In this document: piece by piece, positions 14,636 to 23,756 of the stretch
Position numbering within the stretch: the stretch's first letter is position 1
Layout of the letters: each line of letters starts with the position of its first letter
Assembly: GCA_902797695.1 (NCBI GenBank)
Contig: CADBTW010000061.1
Location: 1-39,083 of the forward strand
DNA: 39,083 nucleotides
Direction: 5' to 3'
Source: an uncultured Sutterellaceae bacterium
GTDB lineage: Bacteria; Pseudomonadota; Gammaproteobacteria; Burkholderiales; Burkholderiaceae_F
Position numbers and translations under genes: made by a program
The notes under the pieces: generated by a model
Told to the model about the DNA's origin: nothing
Databases searched by the model: none
The model's input: the letters and a program-made list of their open reading frames with translations, nothing else

Positions 14636-15928
14636 TCAGGACATGATGTAGAGGACGACGAGCAGCACGAACATCGGGGGCGCCGTGCGGCGGACGACTT
14701 CCATCGGGGAGACGCCCGCGATGCCGGCGACGAGGATCAGGCCGCCGCAGAGAGGCGAGGCCTGGCGCCCGAAGGAGCCGGCGAGGGCCGCGAGAACGCC
14801 GAGGGACGGGATCGTCATGCCGAACTCAGCAGCGTGCGGGGTAACGGCTTCGTTGAATGCGAAGGCCGCCGCGTCGCCGGAACCCGTGATGAGGCCGAGG
14901 AGGAACGGGCCGACCGAGCCGCCGAGCTTTGCAACCGCCTGGGCGTGCTTCAGGAAGTCGACGAGGAGGTCGACGACGCCAGCCGCGCGAAGGCCGGCAG
15001 CGAAGACGCCGGCCGCGATGATGATGCCCATGATCTTCGCGTAGCCGCTTCCCATGCCGTCGAAGAACTTCTTCGTCACTTCAGCGGGGTTCGCGCGGGC
15101 GACGATGAGGGCGTAGATCGTGCCGAGCAGCATTGCGGTGCCGACCGACATCTTCAGCTCGCGGAACCAGATGGAGCAGACGACGAGGATCACGACCGGG
15201 AGCATCGGGGCGATAGCCTTGAGGAGGTTCACGTGCTCAGGAAGCTCGGAGCCCTTCCCGGCGCCGCCGAGCGCGAGGTTCGCTTCCATCTCTTCCTTCG
15301 TCTGGTTCTTGTTGTAGTCGTGGTAGAACCAGGCCATCGCGGAGATCAGGATGATGCCGAGGATGCCGCAGGTGATCGTGCGGGTCATGTGGGTCGCGAT
15401 GAGGTCCATCACGTCCATGCCCGCCATCTTCGCGATGAAGGCGTTATGCGAAATGCCAGGGTTCAGGAAGGCGGTCGCAGGAATGCCGCCCACCACGATC
15501 GCGGCGGCCGCCGCGGGCTTGAAGCCGGAGCGGACGAGGAGCGGGATCAGGGTCGGGCCGACAGCCGCGGAGCACCCGGCGGTGGAGGGGAGCGCGATCG
15601 CAACGACCGCGGTCACGAGGCCGCAGGCCGGAAGGAGGAAGAAGCCGATCTTCTTAAGAGGAGCGGTGAGGAGCTTCACGAGGTGGACGTCGCAGCCCGT
15701 GAGCTTCACGACCGCGGCAAAGCCCATTGCCGTACAAATCGCGATGATGAGGTTCGCGTTCGTCATCGACTTGTCGAACTGGTGGAACGCCATCATCGGC
15801 TTCAGGGAAACGAGCGCCATGAAGAGGCCGCCCGCGATCAGCACGAGGCGGGTCTCATAGCGCTTCACGAGGCCCCAGATGACCCCGATTACGGCAATGA
15901 CCGCCACTATGGTAGTGAATGTCTGCAT
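14636..15928 (-). CDS. dcuC: anaerobic C4-dicarboxylate carrier, DcuC family
   Basis: A 430-residue, highly hydrophobic inner-membrane protein with about 12 membrane segments. It reads like DcuC along its length: an N-terminal TIVAVIAVIGVIWGLVKRYETRLVL, then AICTAMGFAAVVKLTGCD, LPSTAGCSAAVGPTLIPLL, ITGSGDAAAFAFNEAVTPHA and SFGRQASPLCGGLILVAG. DcuC carriers exchange or export dicarboxylates such as succinate during anaerobic growth. GGAG in GGTGGAGATACC precedes the ATG. It is a single-gene unit with its own terminator. The 241 bases upstream (15929-16169) are AT-rich near 16080-16160 and probably hold its promoter; I could not fix one. Confidence 0.85.
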   Translation of the reverse strand: MQTFTTIVAVIAVIGVIWGLVKRYETRLVLIAGGLFMALVSLKPMMAFHQFDKSMTNANLIIAICTAMGFAAVVKLTGCDVHLVKLLTAPLKKIGFFLLPACGLVTAVVAIALPSTAGCSAAVGPTLIPLLVRSGFKPAAAAAIVVGGIPATAFLNPGISHNAFIAKMAGMDVMDLIATHMTRTITCGILGIILISAMAWFYHDYNKNQTKEEMEANLALGGAGKGSELPEHVNLLKAIAPMLPVVILVVCSIWFRELKMSVGTAMLLGTIYALIVARANPAEVTKKFFDGMGSGYAKIMGIIIAAGVFAAGLRAAGVVDLLVDFLKHAQAVAKLGGSVGPFLLGLITGSGDAAAFAFNEAVTPHAAEFGMTIPSLGVLAALAGSFGRQASPLCGGLILVAGIAGVSPMEVVRRTAPPMFVLLVVLYIMS

Positions 15929-16169
15929 TTGGTATCTCCACCGCTTCCAAAAAGCCCCCGGGAAGCCGCGGCGCGAGCCGCCGTTCCCGAATTCATCTGG
16001 CGCGGATTTCTTCTAAAACGGCAGACGAGGGGAGGCCCTGCAGCCTCTCCCGCCTTTGAAACGGATTAATTTTGGAGAAAAAAAGCCGACATGACTACCC
16101 CTTCAGGAATACATATACATGATTTCCGCTAGGAGTTGCTCTCTAAGGAAAATATTGTTCGGCAAGTAG

Positions 16170-16820
16170 TCAGGAAACCGGGCCCGAGACGATCTGCCAG
16201 AGCGCCGAGAGCGCGAGAAGGACGAAGATCACGGCCGAGCCCTTGTTCATCACGCGCTGGAAGGCGGGCTTCCGGAGGCGGGAGGCGACCGCGCCCGCGA
16301 AGTACGCGATGAAGGTGAAGACGATGAGTGTCGCGAGGATGAAGGTGAGGCCCATCAGGAGCATCTGCACCCAGACCGGGGACGCGCCCGTGCCTTTTTC
16401 GAGGAACTGGGGGAAGAACGCGAGGAAGAAGATCTGGACCTTCGGGTTCGTGATGTTCATGATCGTCCCGCGGCGCCAGGCGGCGGCGGGGAGGAGGAGC
16501 GGCGCGCGCGCGGCGGCACCCGGGCCTTCCACCACGACCGGGGCGTGCCACGCGCCCCAGGCGAGCCAGAGGAGGTAGAGCGCGCCCGCAATGCAGATCG
16601 CGGCGAAGAGCCATGGGCTCGCGGCGACGACCGCGGCGAGCCCGAGCGTCGCGCAGAGCGTCTGGAAGACGAGTCCCGTGCAGAGCCCGAGGATCACGAA
16701 GAACCCGGCCCGGAACCCGTGCGACGCCGACTGGAGCAGCACGAAGATGTTGTCGGGACCCGGGGCGAAGGATAGGAAGACGCTCGCCGCGAAGAAGCTC
16801 AGCCAGGTGGAGAGTTCCAT
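16170..16820 (-). CDS. LysE/RhtB family amino-acid exporter
   Basis: A 216-residue inner-membrane protein with about six hydrophobic segments. It has the family start (FLSFAPGPDNIFVLLQSASHG) and central GTIMNITNPKVQIFFLAFFPQFL, the typical N-P-K loop. Such proteins export amino acids or related compounds; the substrate cannot be told from sequence. It stands alone, divergent from the DUF488-nhaC pair. Confidence 0.9.
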   Translation of the reverse strand: MELSTWLSFFAASVFLSFAPGPDNIFVLLQSASHGFRAGFFVILGLCTGLVFQTLCATLGLAAVVAASPWLFAAICIAGALYLLWLAWGAWHAPVVVEGPGAAARAPLLLPAAAWRRGTIMNITNPKVQIFFLAFFPQFLEKGTGASPVWVQMLLMGLTFILATLIVFTFIAYFAGAVASRLRKPAFQRVMNKGSAVIFVLLALSALWQIVSGPVS

Positions 16821-16941
16821 TTGTTCCCTATGGTTTTTCTTTACGGAATGGTGACGGAAAGTGATTCTAGCGGCGGCTCGGAAATTAAGCCCGAGAGGAC
16901 AGCTATGATTCCATCATGTTTTTTCGTTTGGGGGAAAGCCG

Positions 16942-17304
16942 ATGGAATTCGTGATGAAGCGGGTCTACGAGGAACCGTCTGACGCGGACGGCTTCCGCGT
17001 CCTCGTCGACCGGCTCTGGCCCAGGGGGATCCGGAAGGCGGATGCCCGGGTCGACCTCTGGGCGAAGGACCTGACTCCGAGCCCCGGGCTCCGGAAGTGG
17101 TTCCACGAGGACCGCGAGGGGCGGTTCGGGGACTTTTCTTCCCGGTACGCGGCGGAACTCCGCGAGTCCGGGGCTCCGGAATCGTTCGTGAAGTCCCTTC
17201 CCGAGGGGACGGAGCGTGTCACGCTCCTCTTCGCCGCGAAGGCGGGCGCCCCGAACCATGTCGGGATCCTGAAGGAAGCGCTCGAGCGGGCGGCGAAGAA
17301 GTAA
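16942..17304 (+). CDS. DUF488 family protein (YeaO-like)
   Basis: 120 residues with the YeaO/DUF488 signature: KRVYEEPSDADGFRVLVDRLWPRGI near the start, LWAKDLTPSPGLRKWFHED in the middle, and VTLLFAAK near the end. The family's biochemical role is not established. GGGGAAAG precedes the ATG at 16942; an internal ATG at 16954 also begins at the conserved region. It is 12 bases from nhaC, so the two are probably co-transcribed. Confidence 0.88.
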   Translation: MEFVMKRVYEEPSDADGFRVLVDRLWPRGIRKADARVDLWAKDLTPSPGLRKWFHEDREGRFGDFSSRYAAELRESGAPESFVKSLPEGTERVTLLFAAKAGAPNHVGILKEALERAAKK

Positions 17305-17316
17305 AAGGATTCGCCC

Positions 17317-18612
17317 ATGACCCTCCGGAACGCGGTGCTCGGGGCGTTCGCCCTGCTTCTCGTCCTCTGCGTCGCGCTCGGGCGCCCGGTCGCCCTCGCG
17401 CTCGCGGCGGGCTGGGCGCTTTTCTCCGCCTACGCGCTCCACGAGGGGTTCAGTGTCCGGGACGTCTGCCGGATGTCTTCGAAGGGCATTCGCCAGATCG
17501 GACCGATCCTCCTCTCGCTCGCGATGATCGGAATGCTCACCGCGTCCTGGCGCGCGTCCGGCACCATCGCCGTGATCGTTTCGGACTTGTCTACGTTCGT
17601 GAACCCCGGGGCGTTCCTCCTCTTCGCCTTCCTCTCGAACGCCTTCCTCTCGGTCCTCATGGGGACTTCCTTCGGAACCGCGGCGACGATGGGGGTGGTC
17701 GCGGCGTCGCTCGGCGCGTCGTTCAGCGTTCCTTCACTCCTCACCGCGGGCGCCGTCATGTCCGGGATCTATTTCGGGGATCGCTGGTCCCCGATGTCCA
17801 CCTCCGCGATGCTCACCGCCGCGGTGACCGGGACGCGGGTCCGCCAGAACCTCCCGCCGATGCTCGCGCGGGGTACGCCCGCCTTCATCCTCGCCGCAGC
17901 CCTCTACTTCGTGCTCGGGCTCTGGTACCAGGGGTCGGGCGAAGTGACTGACATCGCGGGGCTCTTCTCTTCCGGTTTCAGGCTCGATCCCCTCTGCTGG
18001 ATTCCGGCGCTCCTCGTCGTGCTCCTCGTCCTCTTTCGGATCGGAATCCGGATGACGATCGCGGTGAGCATCGCGTCCGCCTTCCTTCTCGCCGTTTTCC
18101 TCCAGGGGCTCGGGCCGATGGAGGTCGTGAAGGCGCTTCTTTTCGGGTACGAGTCGCGGGTTCCTCATCTCCGGGCCCTGATGGACGGAGGGGGTGCCGT
18201 GTCCTTCGCGCTCCCGATCACGATCATGGTGATCTCAGGCACCTACGCGGGGCTTTTCGAGGGAACGGGGCTGCTCGGCGGGATCGAGGGCCTCGTGAGG
18301 ACGGTGGCGAAGCGCGTGTCAGTCTTCGCCTCAATTCTTTTCGCCGCCGCGGGCGCCTGCATGGTGTCTTGCAACCAGAGCTTCGCGATCATGCTGCTCT
18401 CGAGCCTCGCCCGGGGCGTCCGGCCGGACCGGCAGCGGCTCGCGCTTGACATCGAGGACTCGGTGATCACGGTCGCGGCGCTTATTCCCTGGTCCGTCGC
18501 CGCGGCGGTGCCGCTCGCGGTGCTCGGGGTCGGCCCGGCGGCGCTCCCGCTCGCCTTCTTCCTCTGGCTCCTCCCGCTCTCGCGCCTTCTCCTCGACCGC
18601 GGGAAGCTATAG
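17317..18612 (+). CDS. nhaC: Na+/H+ antiporter, NhaC family
   Basis: A 431-residue inner-membrane protein with about 11-12 hydrophobic segments. Family stretches include GTSFGTAATMGVV, the GDRWSPMSTSAMLTAAVTG loop with its acidic residue in a membrane region, and SCNQSFAIMLLSSL near the end. NhaC-type proteins exchange sodium for protons, and some relatives exchange organic acids. AAGGA lies 8 bases before the ATG. It follows the DUF488 gene and converges on the 18630 gene. Confidence 0.8.
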   Translation: MTLRNAVLGAFALLLVLCVALGRPVALALAAGWALFSAYALHEGFSVRDVCRMSSKGIRQIGPILLSLAMIGMLTASWRASGTIAVIVSDLSTFVNPGAFLLFAFLSNAFLSVLMGTSFGTAATMGVVAASLGASFSVPSLLTAGAVMSGIYFGDRWSPMSTSAMLTAAVTGTRVRQNLPPMLARGTPAFILAAALYFVLGLWYQGSGEVTDIAGLFSSGFRLDPLCWIPALLVVLLVLFRIGIRMTIAVSIASAFLLAVFLQGLGPMEVVKALLFGYESRVPHLRALMDGGGAVSFALPITIMVISGTYAGLFEGTGLLGGIEGLVRTVAKRVSVFASILFAAAGACMVSCNQSFAIMLLSSLARGVRPDRQRLALDIEDSVITVAALIPWSVAAAVPLAVLGVGPAALPLAFFLWLLPLSRLLLDRGKL

Positions 18613-18629
18613 GAAATGGAAGGGGAAAA

Positions 18630-19016
18630 TCAGGCGTTCTCGAGCCCGACCTGCTCAAGCGCGGCGTCGAGCTCTCCCGCGATCGCCTCCGACTCCTCTT
18701 CCGAGTAGAGGCCTTCCGCGGGGCTCGACACGTAGGCGTTCATGAAGTCGTCCCACGGGATCCGCTCGAAGTAGTCGCTCGCCCAGCCGAAGACGTCGAA
18801 CCCCTCCGGGAACTGCGCCTCGTGGAAGAGGAGGTCGATCGCCTGGGCGACCGCGCCCCGGTCCTCGCCCCTCTCGATCAGCTCGTAGCCGTGCTTCAGG
18901 GCGACCATCGCGAAGCCGGCCCGCACGTCATCGGTCGTGAGGAAGTGCGAGAAGTCGCGCTCGTCGACACCCGCCTCGTCGGGGTCGTCCTCGTCAAGAT
19001 CCGGATCAAAAAGCAT
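18630..19016 (-). CDS. acidic protein of unknown function
   Basis: A 128-residue, very acidic protein (N-terminus LFDPDLDEDDPDEAG). It has no signal peptide or membrane segment and looks alpha-helical. GAGGAAA lies upstream of the ATG, and codon use matches the neighbours, so it is probably a real gene. I do not recognise the family. It converges on nhaC and lies downstream of trx behind a terminator, so it is likely transcribed alone. Confidence 0.75.
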   Translation of the reverse strand: MLFDPDLDEDDPDEAGVDERDFSHFLTTDDVRAGFAMVALKHGYELIERGEDRGAVAQAIDLLFHEAQFPEGFDVFGWASDYFERIPWDDFMNAYVSSPAEGLYSEEESEAIAGELDAALEQVGLENA

Positions 19017-19050
19017 CGGGTTTCATTTCCTCATAGGAAAAAACTGCAGC

Positions 19051-19092
19051 AAAACAGGCCCCGTGTCCCCGGGAACCGGGAACGCGGGGCCT
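19051..19092 (-). terminator. terminator downstream of thioredoxin
   Basis: On the minus strand AGGCCCCG pairs with CGGGGCCT (19085-19092 with 19056-19063), with an inner CCCGG/CCGGG pair, and is followed by GTTTTGC. It lies about 120 bases after the trx stop and upstream of the acidic protein gene. Confidence 0.6.
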
Positions 19093-19214
19093 CATATCTT
19101 AGCCGGAGGGAAGCGCGGGTGAAGCGCTGCCGCACGGCGCCCGAACCGCTTCCGCAGGCAAGGAAAGGAACCTGCGGTGCGAGGGGGCGGCGAGCCCGGC
19201 CATGAGTTCCGGTC

Positions 19215-19532
19215 TTAGACGAGGGCGTCCAGCTTCTTCTCGAGCTCCGAGGAGGGAACGGCGCCGAGGACGCTGTCCACGACCTTTCCGTCCTTCACGA
19301 AGGCGAAGAAGGGGATCGAGCGGATGCCGAACTGCGCGGCAAGCTCTTCCTGCTCGTCAACGTTCACCTTGCCCACCTTCGCGCGGCCCTCGTACTTCTC
19401 GGCGAGCGCCTCGACCGCAGGCATCATCGAGCGGCAGGGGCCGCACCAGTCCGCGTAGAAGTCGACGAGAACGGGCTTGTCGCTCTTCACGACTTCGGCT
19501 TCGAAATTGTCCTTGGTGAACTTGTATTCCAT
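19215..19532 (-). CDS. trxA: thioredoxin
   Basis: A 105-residue cytoplasmic disulfide reductase. It has the active site WCGPC in VDFYADWCGPCRSM, the cis-Pro loop RSIPFFAFV, and the usual thioredoxin length. I chose the ATG at 19532 (MEYKFTKDNF) rather than the longer frame from 19583, because it fits family length and has GGAG about 10 bases upstream. It is divergent from an HxlR-type regulator across an AT-rich region full of repeated motifs. Confidence 0.93.
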   Translation of the reverse strand: MEYKFTKDNFEAEVVKSDKPVLVDFYADWCGPCRSMMPAVEALAEKYEGRAKVGKVNVDEQEELAAQFGIRSIPFFAFVKDGKVVDSVLGAVPSSELEKKLDALV

Positions 19533-19572
19533 TTCTTCTGTCTCCGTCAGGCTATCAGCCCGGTGTTGTTTG

Positions 19573-19642
19573 TTGGTATTCAAAGTATACCAAGTATTTT
19601 GAAAATATCAAGTATTGATGATAAACTTGGTTTCAACAAGTA
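19573..19642. promoter_or_regulatory. AT-rich divergent control region of trx and HxlR regulator
   Basis: TTGGTAT (19573-19579) and ATACCAA (19587-19593) form a perfect inverted repeat with a 7-base spacer. TATTTT-G-AAAATA is a second palindrome nearby. CAAGTA recurs at 19591, 19609 and 19637. The stretch is strikingly AT-rich for this genome. It is the likely operator region of the HxlR protein and contains both promoters. Confidence 0.6.
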
Positions 19643-19668
19643 ACTGACATGGACGAGGCAGGGGCGTG

Positions 19669-20028
19669 ATGGAGAATCCGGAAGGGAAGGCGGGCGAGGC
19701 GGGATGCCGGTGCCGCGAGGTGGCGGGCGAAGGCTGCGGGCTTAAAAAAGTCCTCGGCCTCGTCGGGGGCCCCTGGAAGGTGCTGATCCTCTGCGTCCTG
19801 AACGAGATCGGGGAGCCGGTCCGCTACAGCGTCCTCCGGAAGGGGATCTACGGGATCACGAGCCGGATGCTCGCGTCGTCGCTCCGCGAGCTCGAGTCGG
19901 ACGGGCTCGTCATCCGGCGCCAGTACATGGAGGTGCCGCTCCGGGTCGAGTACGAGATTTCCCCGAAGGCGAAGACCCTCGTCCCGATCCTGATGGAGCT
20001 CGGGCGCTGGGGGCGGGAGAACCTCTGA
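19669..20028 (+). CDS. HxlR-family winged-helix transcriptional regulator
   Basis: 119 residues: a MarR-like winged helix of the HxlR type with GGPWKVLILCVL, RYSVLRKGIYGITSRMLASSLRELESDGLVIRRQY and VEYEISPKAKTLVPIL. Cys residues cluster before the DNA-binding domain (GCRCREVAGEGCGLKK), which fits thiol-based sensing as in YodB/HypR relatives. It is divergent from thioredoxin, so control of trx by redox state is plausible. GTG 19666 is directly followed by ATG 19669; GGGG upstream could serve either. Confidence 0.9.
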   Translation: MENPEGKAGEAGCRCREVAGEGCGLKKVLGLVGGPWKVLILCVLNEIGEPVRYSVLRKGIYGITSRMLASSLRELESDGLVIRRQYMEVPLRVEYEISPKAKTLVPILMELGRWGRENL

Positions 20029-20060
20029 CGCCGCGAGGAAAGGAGCCTCTGGAAGAAGCG

Positions 20061-20088
20061 AAAGGCACGCCGTTCGGGCGTGCCTTTT
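20061..20088. terminator. bidirectional terminator between HxlR gene and mutS
   Basis: AAAGGCACGCC, loop GTTCG, GGCGTGCCTTTT. The stem is 8 bp of GC-rich pairs flanked by A and T runs. It lies between convergent genes and should work both ways. Confidence 0.9.
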
Positions 20089-20109
20089 CGTTATTGGAAC
20101 CGGTTTTCC

Positions 20110-22788
20110 CTACGGCTCCTTTGCCTTCTTCGCCGCGTCGACGAGCTTATAGAGCGCCGCGAGCGCTTCGCGGGGCGTGAGGGAGTCCGGGTCGATCGCG
20201 AGCACCTCGTCCCGGAACGCCCGGGCCCGCTCGTCCTCGGGGGAGGGTCCGGCGGGGATCGTGACGAAGTCGTCCGGCACGGGTTCCTCAGGAGCGGGTG
20301 CGGAGAAGAGGTCGGGCTGGGGACCGGTCTTCTTCGCCCGGTCCTCGAGGTCCCGCAGCATCCGCTTCGCTTCGCGGATCACGGGGGCGGGGACGCCGGC
20401 AAGGCCCGCGACCGCGATCCCGTAGCTCTGGCTCGCGGGGCCTTCCCGCACTTCGTGCAGGAACACGACCCGGCCCCCGGACTGCGCCGCGCGCACGTGC
20501 ACGTTCGCGACCTCGGCGCAGGTCTGCGAGAGGAGCGTGAGTTCGAAGTAGTGCGTCGCGAAGAGCGTGAAGGAGCGGATGCGGTCCGCGAGGTCGCGGG
20601 CGATCGCGCCTGCGAGCGCGAGCCCGTCGAAGGTCGAGGTTCCGCGCCCGATCTCGTCCATGAGGACAAGCGACCGGTCGGTCGCCTGGTGCAGGATCGC
20701 GGCCGCCTCCACCATTTCAACCATGAAGGTTGAGAGCCCCCGCGCGAGGTCGTCAGACGCCCCGATCCGGGTGAGGACCCGGTCGAGCGGCCCGATCCGG
20801 GCGCTCTCAGCCGGCACCCAGGACCCCGAGAGCGCGAGGATCGCGATCAGCGCGACGCTTCGCATGTAGGTCGACTTCCCGCCCATGTTGGGGCCGGTGA
20901 CGACGAGGAGCCGCCTTCCGGGGACGAGCTCGCAGTCGTTCGCGACATAGTGCTCGAGCGCCTTCTCGACCACGGGGTGCCGCGCCCCGCGGATCACGAT
21001 CCCCGGGGGGTCGGTGAGTTCGGGCTTCGCCCACCCCATGTCGCGCGCGTGGCGGGCAAGCGAGAGGAGGGCGTCAGCGGACGCTGCGGCTTCCGACGCC
21101 GCGGTGAGCGCCTCCACATATGCCCCGCACTTCGTGACGAGGTCCTGGTAGAGGCTCCGCTCGAGCGCGAGCGACCGCTCCTTCGCGGCGAGCGCCTTGT
21201 CTTCCCACGCCTTCAGTTCCGGCGTCGTGAAGCGTTCGGCGTTCTTGAGGGTCTGGCGGCGCCTGTAGTTCGCGGGGACCTTGTCGGCCTGGGCTCGCGA
21301 GACCTCGATAAAGTACCCGGCGAGCTTGTTGTACTCGACCCGGAGGGTCGGGATCCCGGTCCTCGCCCGCTCTTCCGCCTCCATTTTTTCGAGGAACGCC
21401 CCCGTGTTGCTCCGAAGCGCGCGGAGCTCCGCGAGTTCGGTGCTGTAGCCGTCCGCGATCACGGAGCCGTCCCTGAGGGTGACGGCGGGCTCTTCGAGGA
21501 GCGCGGCCCGGAGGAGCTTTTCGAGTTCCGGGGCCGGCCTCACCGCGGGAGCGGCTTCCTTAAGCGCCGGGGACGCGGCTTTTTCAAGGGCCGACGCGAG
21601 AGAGCGGAGCTGCGGGAGAGAGTCCCGGAGCCCGGCGAGCTCGCGGGGCCGCACGGAGCCGAGCGCGATCCGGGACGCGATCCGCTCGAGGTCGGGGAGC
21701 GACTTCATCGCGTCCGCGATTTCCTCCGCGAGCGGCTCGTTCCCGACGAGTTCCCCGATCGCGTCGTGGCGCGCCCTCGGAACCGCGGGGTCCCGGAGCG
21801 GCTGCGTCACCCAGGCGCGGAGCATTCGCGACCCCATCGGGGTGAGGCAGTGGTCGATCGTGGAGAGGAGCGTCGGCCCCGTTTCGCTACGGAGCGACTC
21901 GGTGAGCTCGAGGTTCCGGCGGGTCGCGGGGTCGAGCCCGACGAACCGGCTCGACTCCTCGAGGACGAGCGGCCGGATGTGGGGCGCGGCGTCAACCTGC
22001 GTTTCCTCGACGTACTCGAGGATCGCGCCCGCCGCGGCGAGCACTCCCGGGTGCTCCGACACCGCCCACGCTTCGAGGCTCTCCATCTGGAAGTGGTGCA
22101 GGATCTCGGTCTCCCCGTGCTCCGCGTCGAAGTGCCAGTCGGGGAGCGGGGTCACCTGGGCCGCGCCCGAAAAGGCCCGGATCCGCTCCCTCAGCGAATC
22201 CGGGACGAGGAGCTCGCGCGGGGAGAGCCGCGAGAGCTCGGCCGCGAGCTCCGCTTCGGGGCAGGTCGCAGCCCGGAAGGCGCCGCTCGAGAGGACGAGC
22301 GAGACGATCGACCACTCGGGGTCCTTCTTCCCGGAGGGCGGGACGACCGCGGCGAGCGCCGCGTCCGATTTCGAGGGGAGGAGCTCAGTCTCCGTTATCG
22401 TCCCCGGGGTCACGATCCGGACGAGCTTCCGCGTCATCGTCCCCTTCGACGCCTTCGGGTCCCCGAACTGCTCCACGATCCCGACCGACTTCCCGAGCTT
22501 CACGAGCCTCGCGAGGTAGGAGTCAAGCGTGAGGTAGGGGACGCCCGCCATCGGGATCGCGTCGGGCTTCCCCTTCCCCCTCGTGGTGAGCGTCGTCCCG
22601 AGGAGCCGGTTCAGTTCGACCGCGTCCTCGAAGAACGTCTCGTAGAAGTCCCCCATCCGGTAGAGGAGGATCACGTTCGGATGCTGCTTCGCGACGGAGG
22701 CCCGGATTTCGATGAACTGCCTCATCGCGGGGGTGAGGCTTTCGGGGTCGGCGTTCTTCGTGGACTTCGTGGTGTCGGGAGTGGTCAC
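20110..22788 (-). CDS. mutS: DNA mismatch repair protein MutS
   Basis: 892 residues, slightly longer than E. coli MutS. It recognises mispairs and starts repair with MutL. The mismatch-binding Phe-x-Glu lies in YRMGDFYETFFEDA near the N-terminus. The C-terminal ATPase has GPNMGGKSTYMR (Walker A), VLMDEIGRGTSTFDG (Walker B/signature) and LFATHYFELT. The protein ends in the helix-turn-helix/dimer region TPREALAALYKLVDAAKK. The start is GTG at 22788, giving the usual N-terminus; there is no better ATG. Confidence 0.97.
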   Translation of the reverse strand: MTTPDTTKSTKNADPESLTPAMRQFIEIRASVAKQHPNVILLYRMGDFYETFFEDAVELNRLLGTTLTTRGKGKPDAIPMAGVPYLTLDSYLARLVKLGKSVGIVEQFGDPKASKGTMTRKLVRIVTPGTITETELLPSKSDAALAAVVPPSGKKDPEWSIVSLVLSSGAFRAATCPEAELAAELSRLSPRELLVPDSLRERIRAFSGAAQVTPLPDWHFDAEHGETEILHHFQMESLEAWAVSEHPGVLAAAGAILEYVEETQVDAAPHIRPLVLEESSRFVGLDPATRRNLELTESLRSETGPTLLSTIDHCLTPMGSRMLRAWVTQPLRDPAVPRARHDAIGELVGNEPLAEEIADAMKSLPDLERIASRIALGSVRPRELAGLRDSLPQLRSLASALEKAASPALKEAAPAVRPAPELEKLLRAALLEEPAVTLRDGSVIADGYSTELAELRALRSNTGAFLEKMEAEERARTGIPTLRVEYNKLAGYFIEVSRAQADKVPANYRRRQTLKNAERFTTPELKAWEDKALAAKERSLALERSLYQDLVTKCGAYVEALTAASEAAASADALLSLARHARDMGWAKPELTDPPGIVIRGARHPVVEKALEHYVANDCELVPGRRLLVVTGPNMGGKSTYMRSVALIAILALSGSWVPAESARIGPLDRVLTRIGASDDLARGLSTFMVEMVEAAAILHQATDRSLVLMDEIGRGTSTFDGLALAGAIARDLADRIRSFTLFATHYFELTLLSQTCAEVANVHVRAAQSGGRVVFLHEVREGPASQSYGIAVAGLAGVPAPVIREAKRMLRDLEDRAKKTGPQPDLFSAPAPEEPVPDDFVTIPAGPSPEDERARAFRDEVLAIDPDSLTPREALAALYKLVDAAKKAKEP

Positions 22789-22870
22789 TTTCTTTTCCGG
22801 GTTCCTTCTTGAAGAAGGGAAGTGAAAGGCAGGCGTCGGGAGGAAATCTTCCCTGAGGCAAAAGACGCCG

Positions 22871-22910
22871 AAGGGCGGCTCAGAGCCGGTTCTCCCGGCC
22901 TGCCGCCCTT
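22871..22910 (-). terminator. hairpin between suhB and mutS, possible terminator
   Basis: AAGGGCGGC (22871-22879) pairs with GCCGCCCTT (22902-22910), and CCGG/CCGG can pair inside. On the minus strand CTTTT appears 7 bases after the stem; on the plus strand CCTTTT follows it. It may end the suhB transcript, leaving mutS its own promoter in 22789-22870. Confidence 0.45.
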
Positions 22911-22967
22911 CCTTTTCCCCTTCGGGAGGCGGTTCCGGGAGGGGATTCCCGGAACGCTCGCCGCTAC

Positions 22968-23756
22968 CTAGGCCGCCTTCCGGGAAACGATCGGGAAGAG
23001 CGTCCCGAAGACCTTCGGGGTGCCGGCGACGATCGCGCCGGTCTCGAGGTACTTGTCGTCGCCCGAGAAGTCGGTCACGAGGCCGCGGGCTTCGAGGACG
23101 AGGAGGGACCCCGCCGCGATGTCCCAGGGCTTCAGCCCCGACTCCCAGAAGGCGTCAAGCCGCCCGCACGCGACATACGCGAGGTCAAGCGACGCCGCGC
23201 CCGCGCGCCGGATGCCGGAAGTCTGCTTCGCGACCGAGGTGAACACCTTCGCGTAACCCTCGAAGTCGTCCCCGCCCCGGAACGGGAAACCGGTCCCGAT
23301 CAGCGCCGCGCCGAAGGTCGAGCGGCCGGAAACGCGGATCCGGCGGTTGTTCAGCCTCGCGCCTTCGCCGCGGGTCGCCGTGAACATCTCGTCCTTCAGG
23401 GGGTCGTACACGACGGCTTCCACGACGTCCTCCCCGCTCTTCAGCGCGATCGAGACCGCGTACTGCGGGAACCCGTGGATGAAGTTCGTCGTCCCGTCGA
23501 TCGGGTCGACGACCCAGACGAACTTGGAGTTCTTCTGGCCGACGAGGCCCGACTCCTCGGCGAGGATCGCGTGGTCCGGACAGTAGTGGGAGAGGACGTC
23601 GACGATCGCGCGCTCGGAAGCCTTGTCGGCATCCGTCACATAGTCGTGGAGGGCCTTCGTCTGGACATTGAGGGAGTCAATGTTGCGGGAAGCCTGGTTG
23701 ATGATGTCGCCTGCTTCGCGGGCCGCACGGATGGCGATGTCAAGGTAGGAGGTCAT
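22968..23756 (-). CDS. suhB: inositol-1-monophosphatase family protein SuhB
   Basis: A 262-residue magnesium-dependent sugar-phosphatase-fold protein. It has the metal-site motifs WVVDPIDGTTNFIHG and, near the C-terminus, LKPWDIAAGSLLVLEA. In Proteobacteria SuhB also acts in ribosomal RNA antitermination. ATG 23756 (MTSYLDIAIRAARE) is preceded by AGGAAG; the longer frame from 23858 is not supported. It is divergent from trmJ, an order common in Betaproteobacteria. Confidence 0.95.
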   Translation of the reverse strand: MTSYLDIAIRAAREAGDIINQASRNIDSLNVQTKALHDYVTDADKASERAIVDVLSHYCPDHAILAEESGLVGQKNSKFVWVVDPIDGTTNFIHGFPQYAVSIALKSGEDVVEAVVYDPLKDEMFTATRGEGARLNNRRIRVSGRSTFGAALIGTGFPFRGGDDFEGYAKVFTSVAKQTSGIRRAGAASLDLAYVACGRLDAFWESGLKPWDIAAGSLLVLEARGLVTDFSGDDKYLETGAIVAGTPKVFGTLFPIVSRKAA

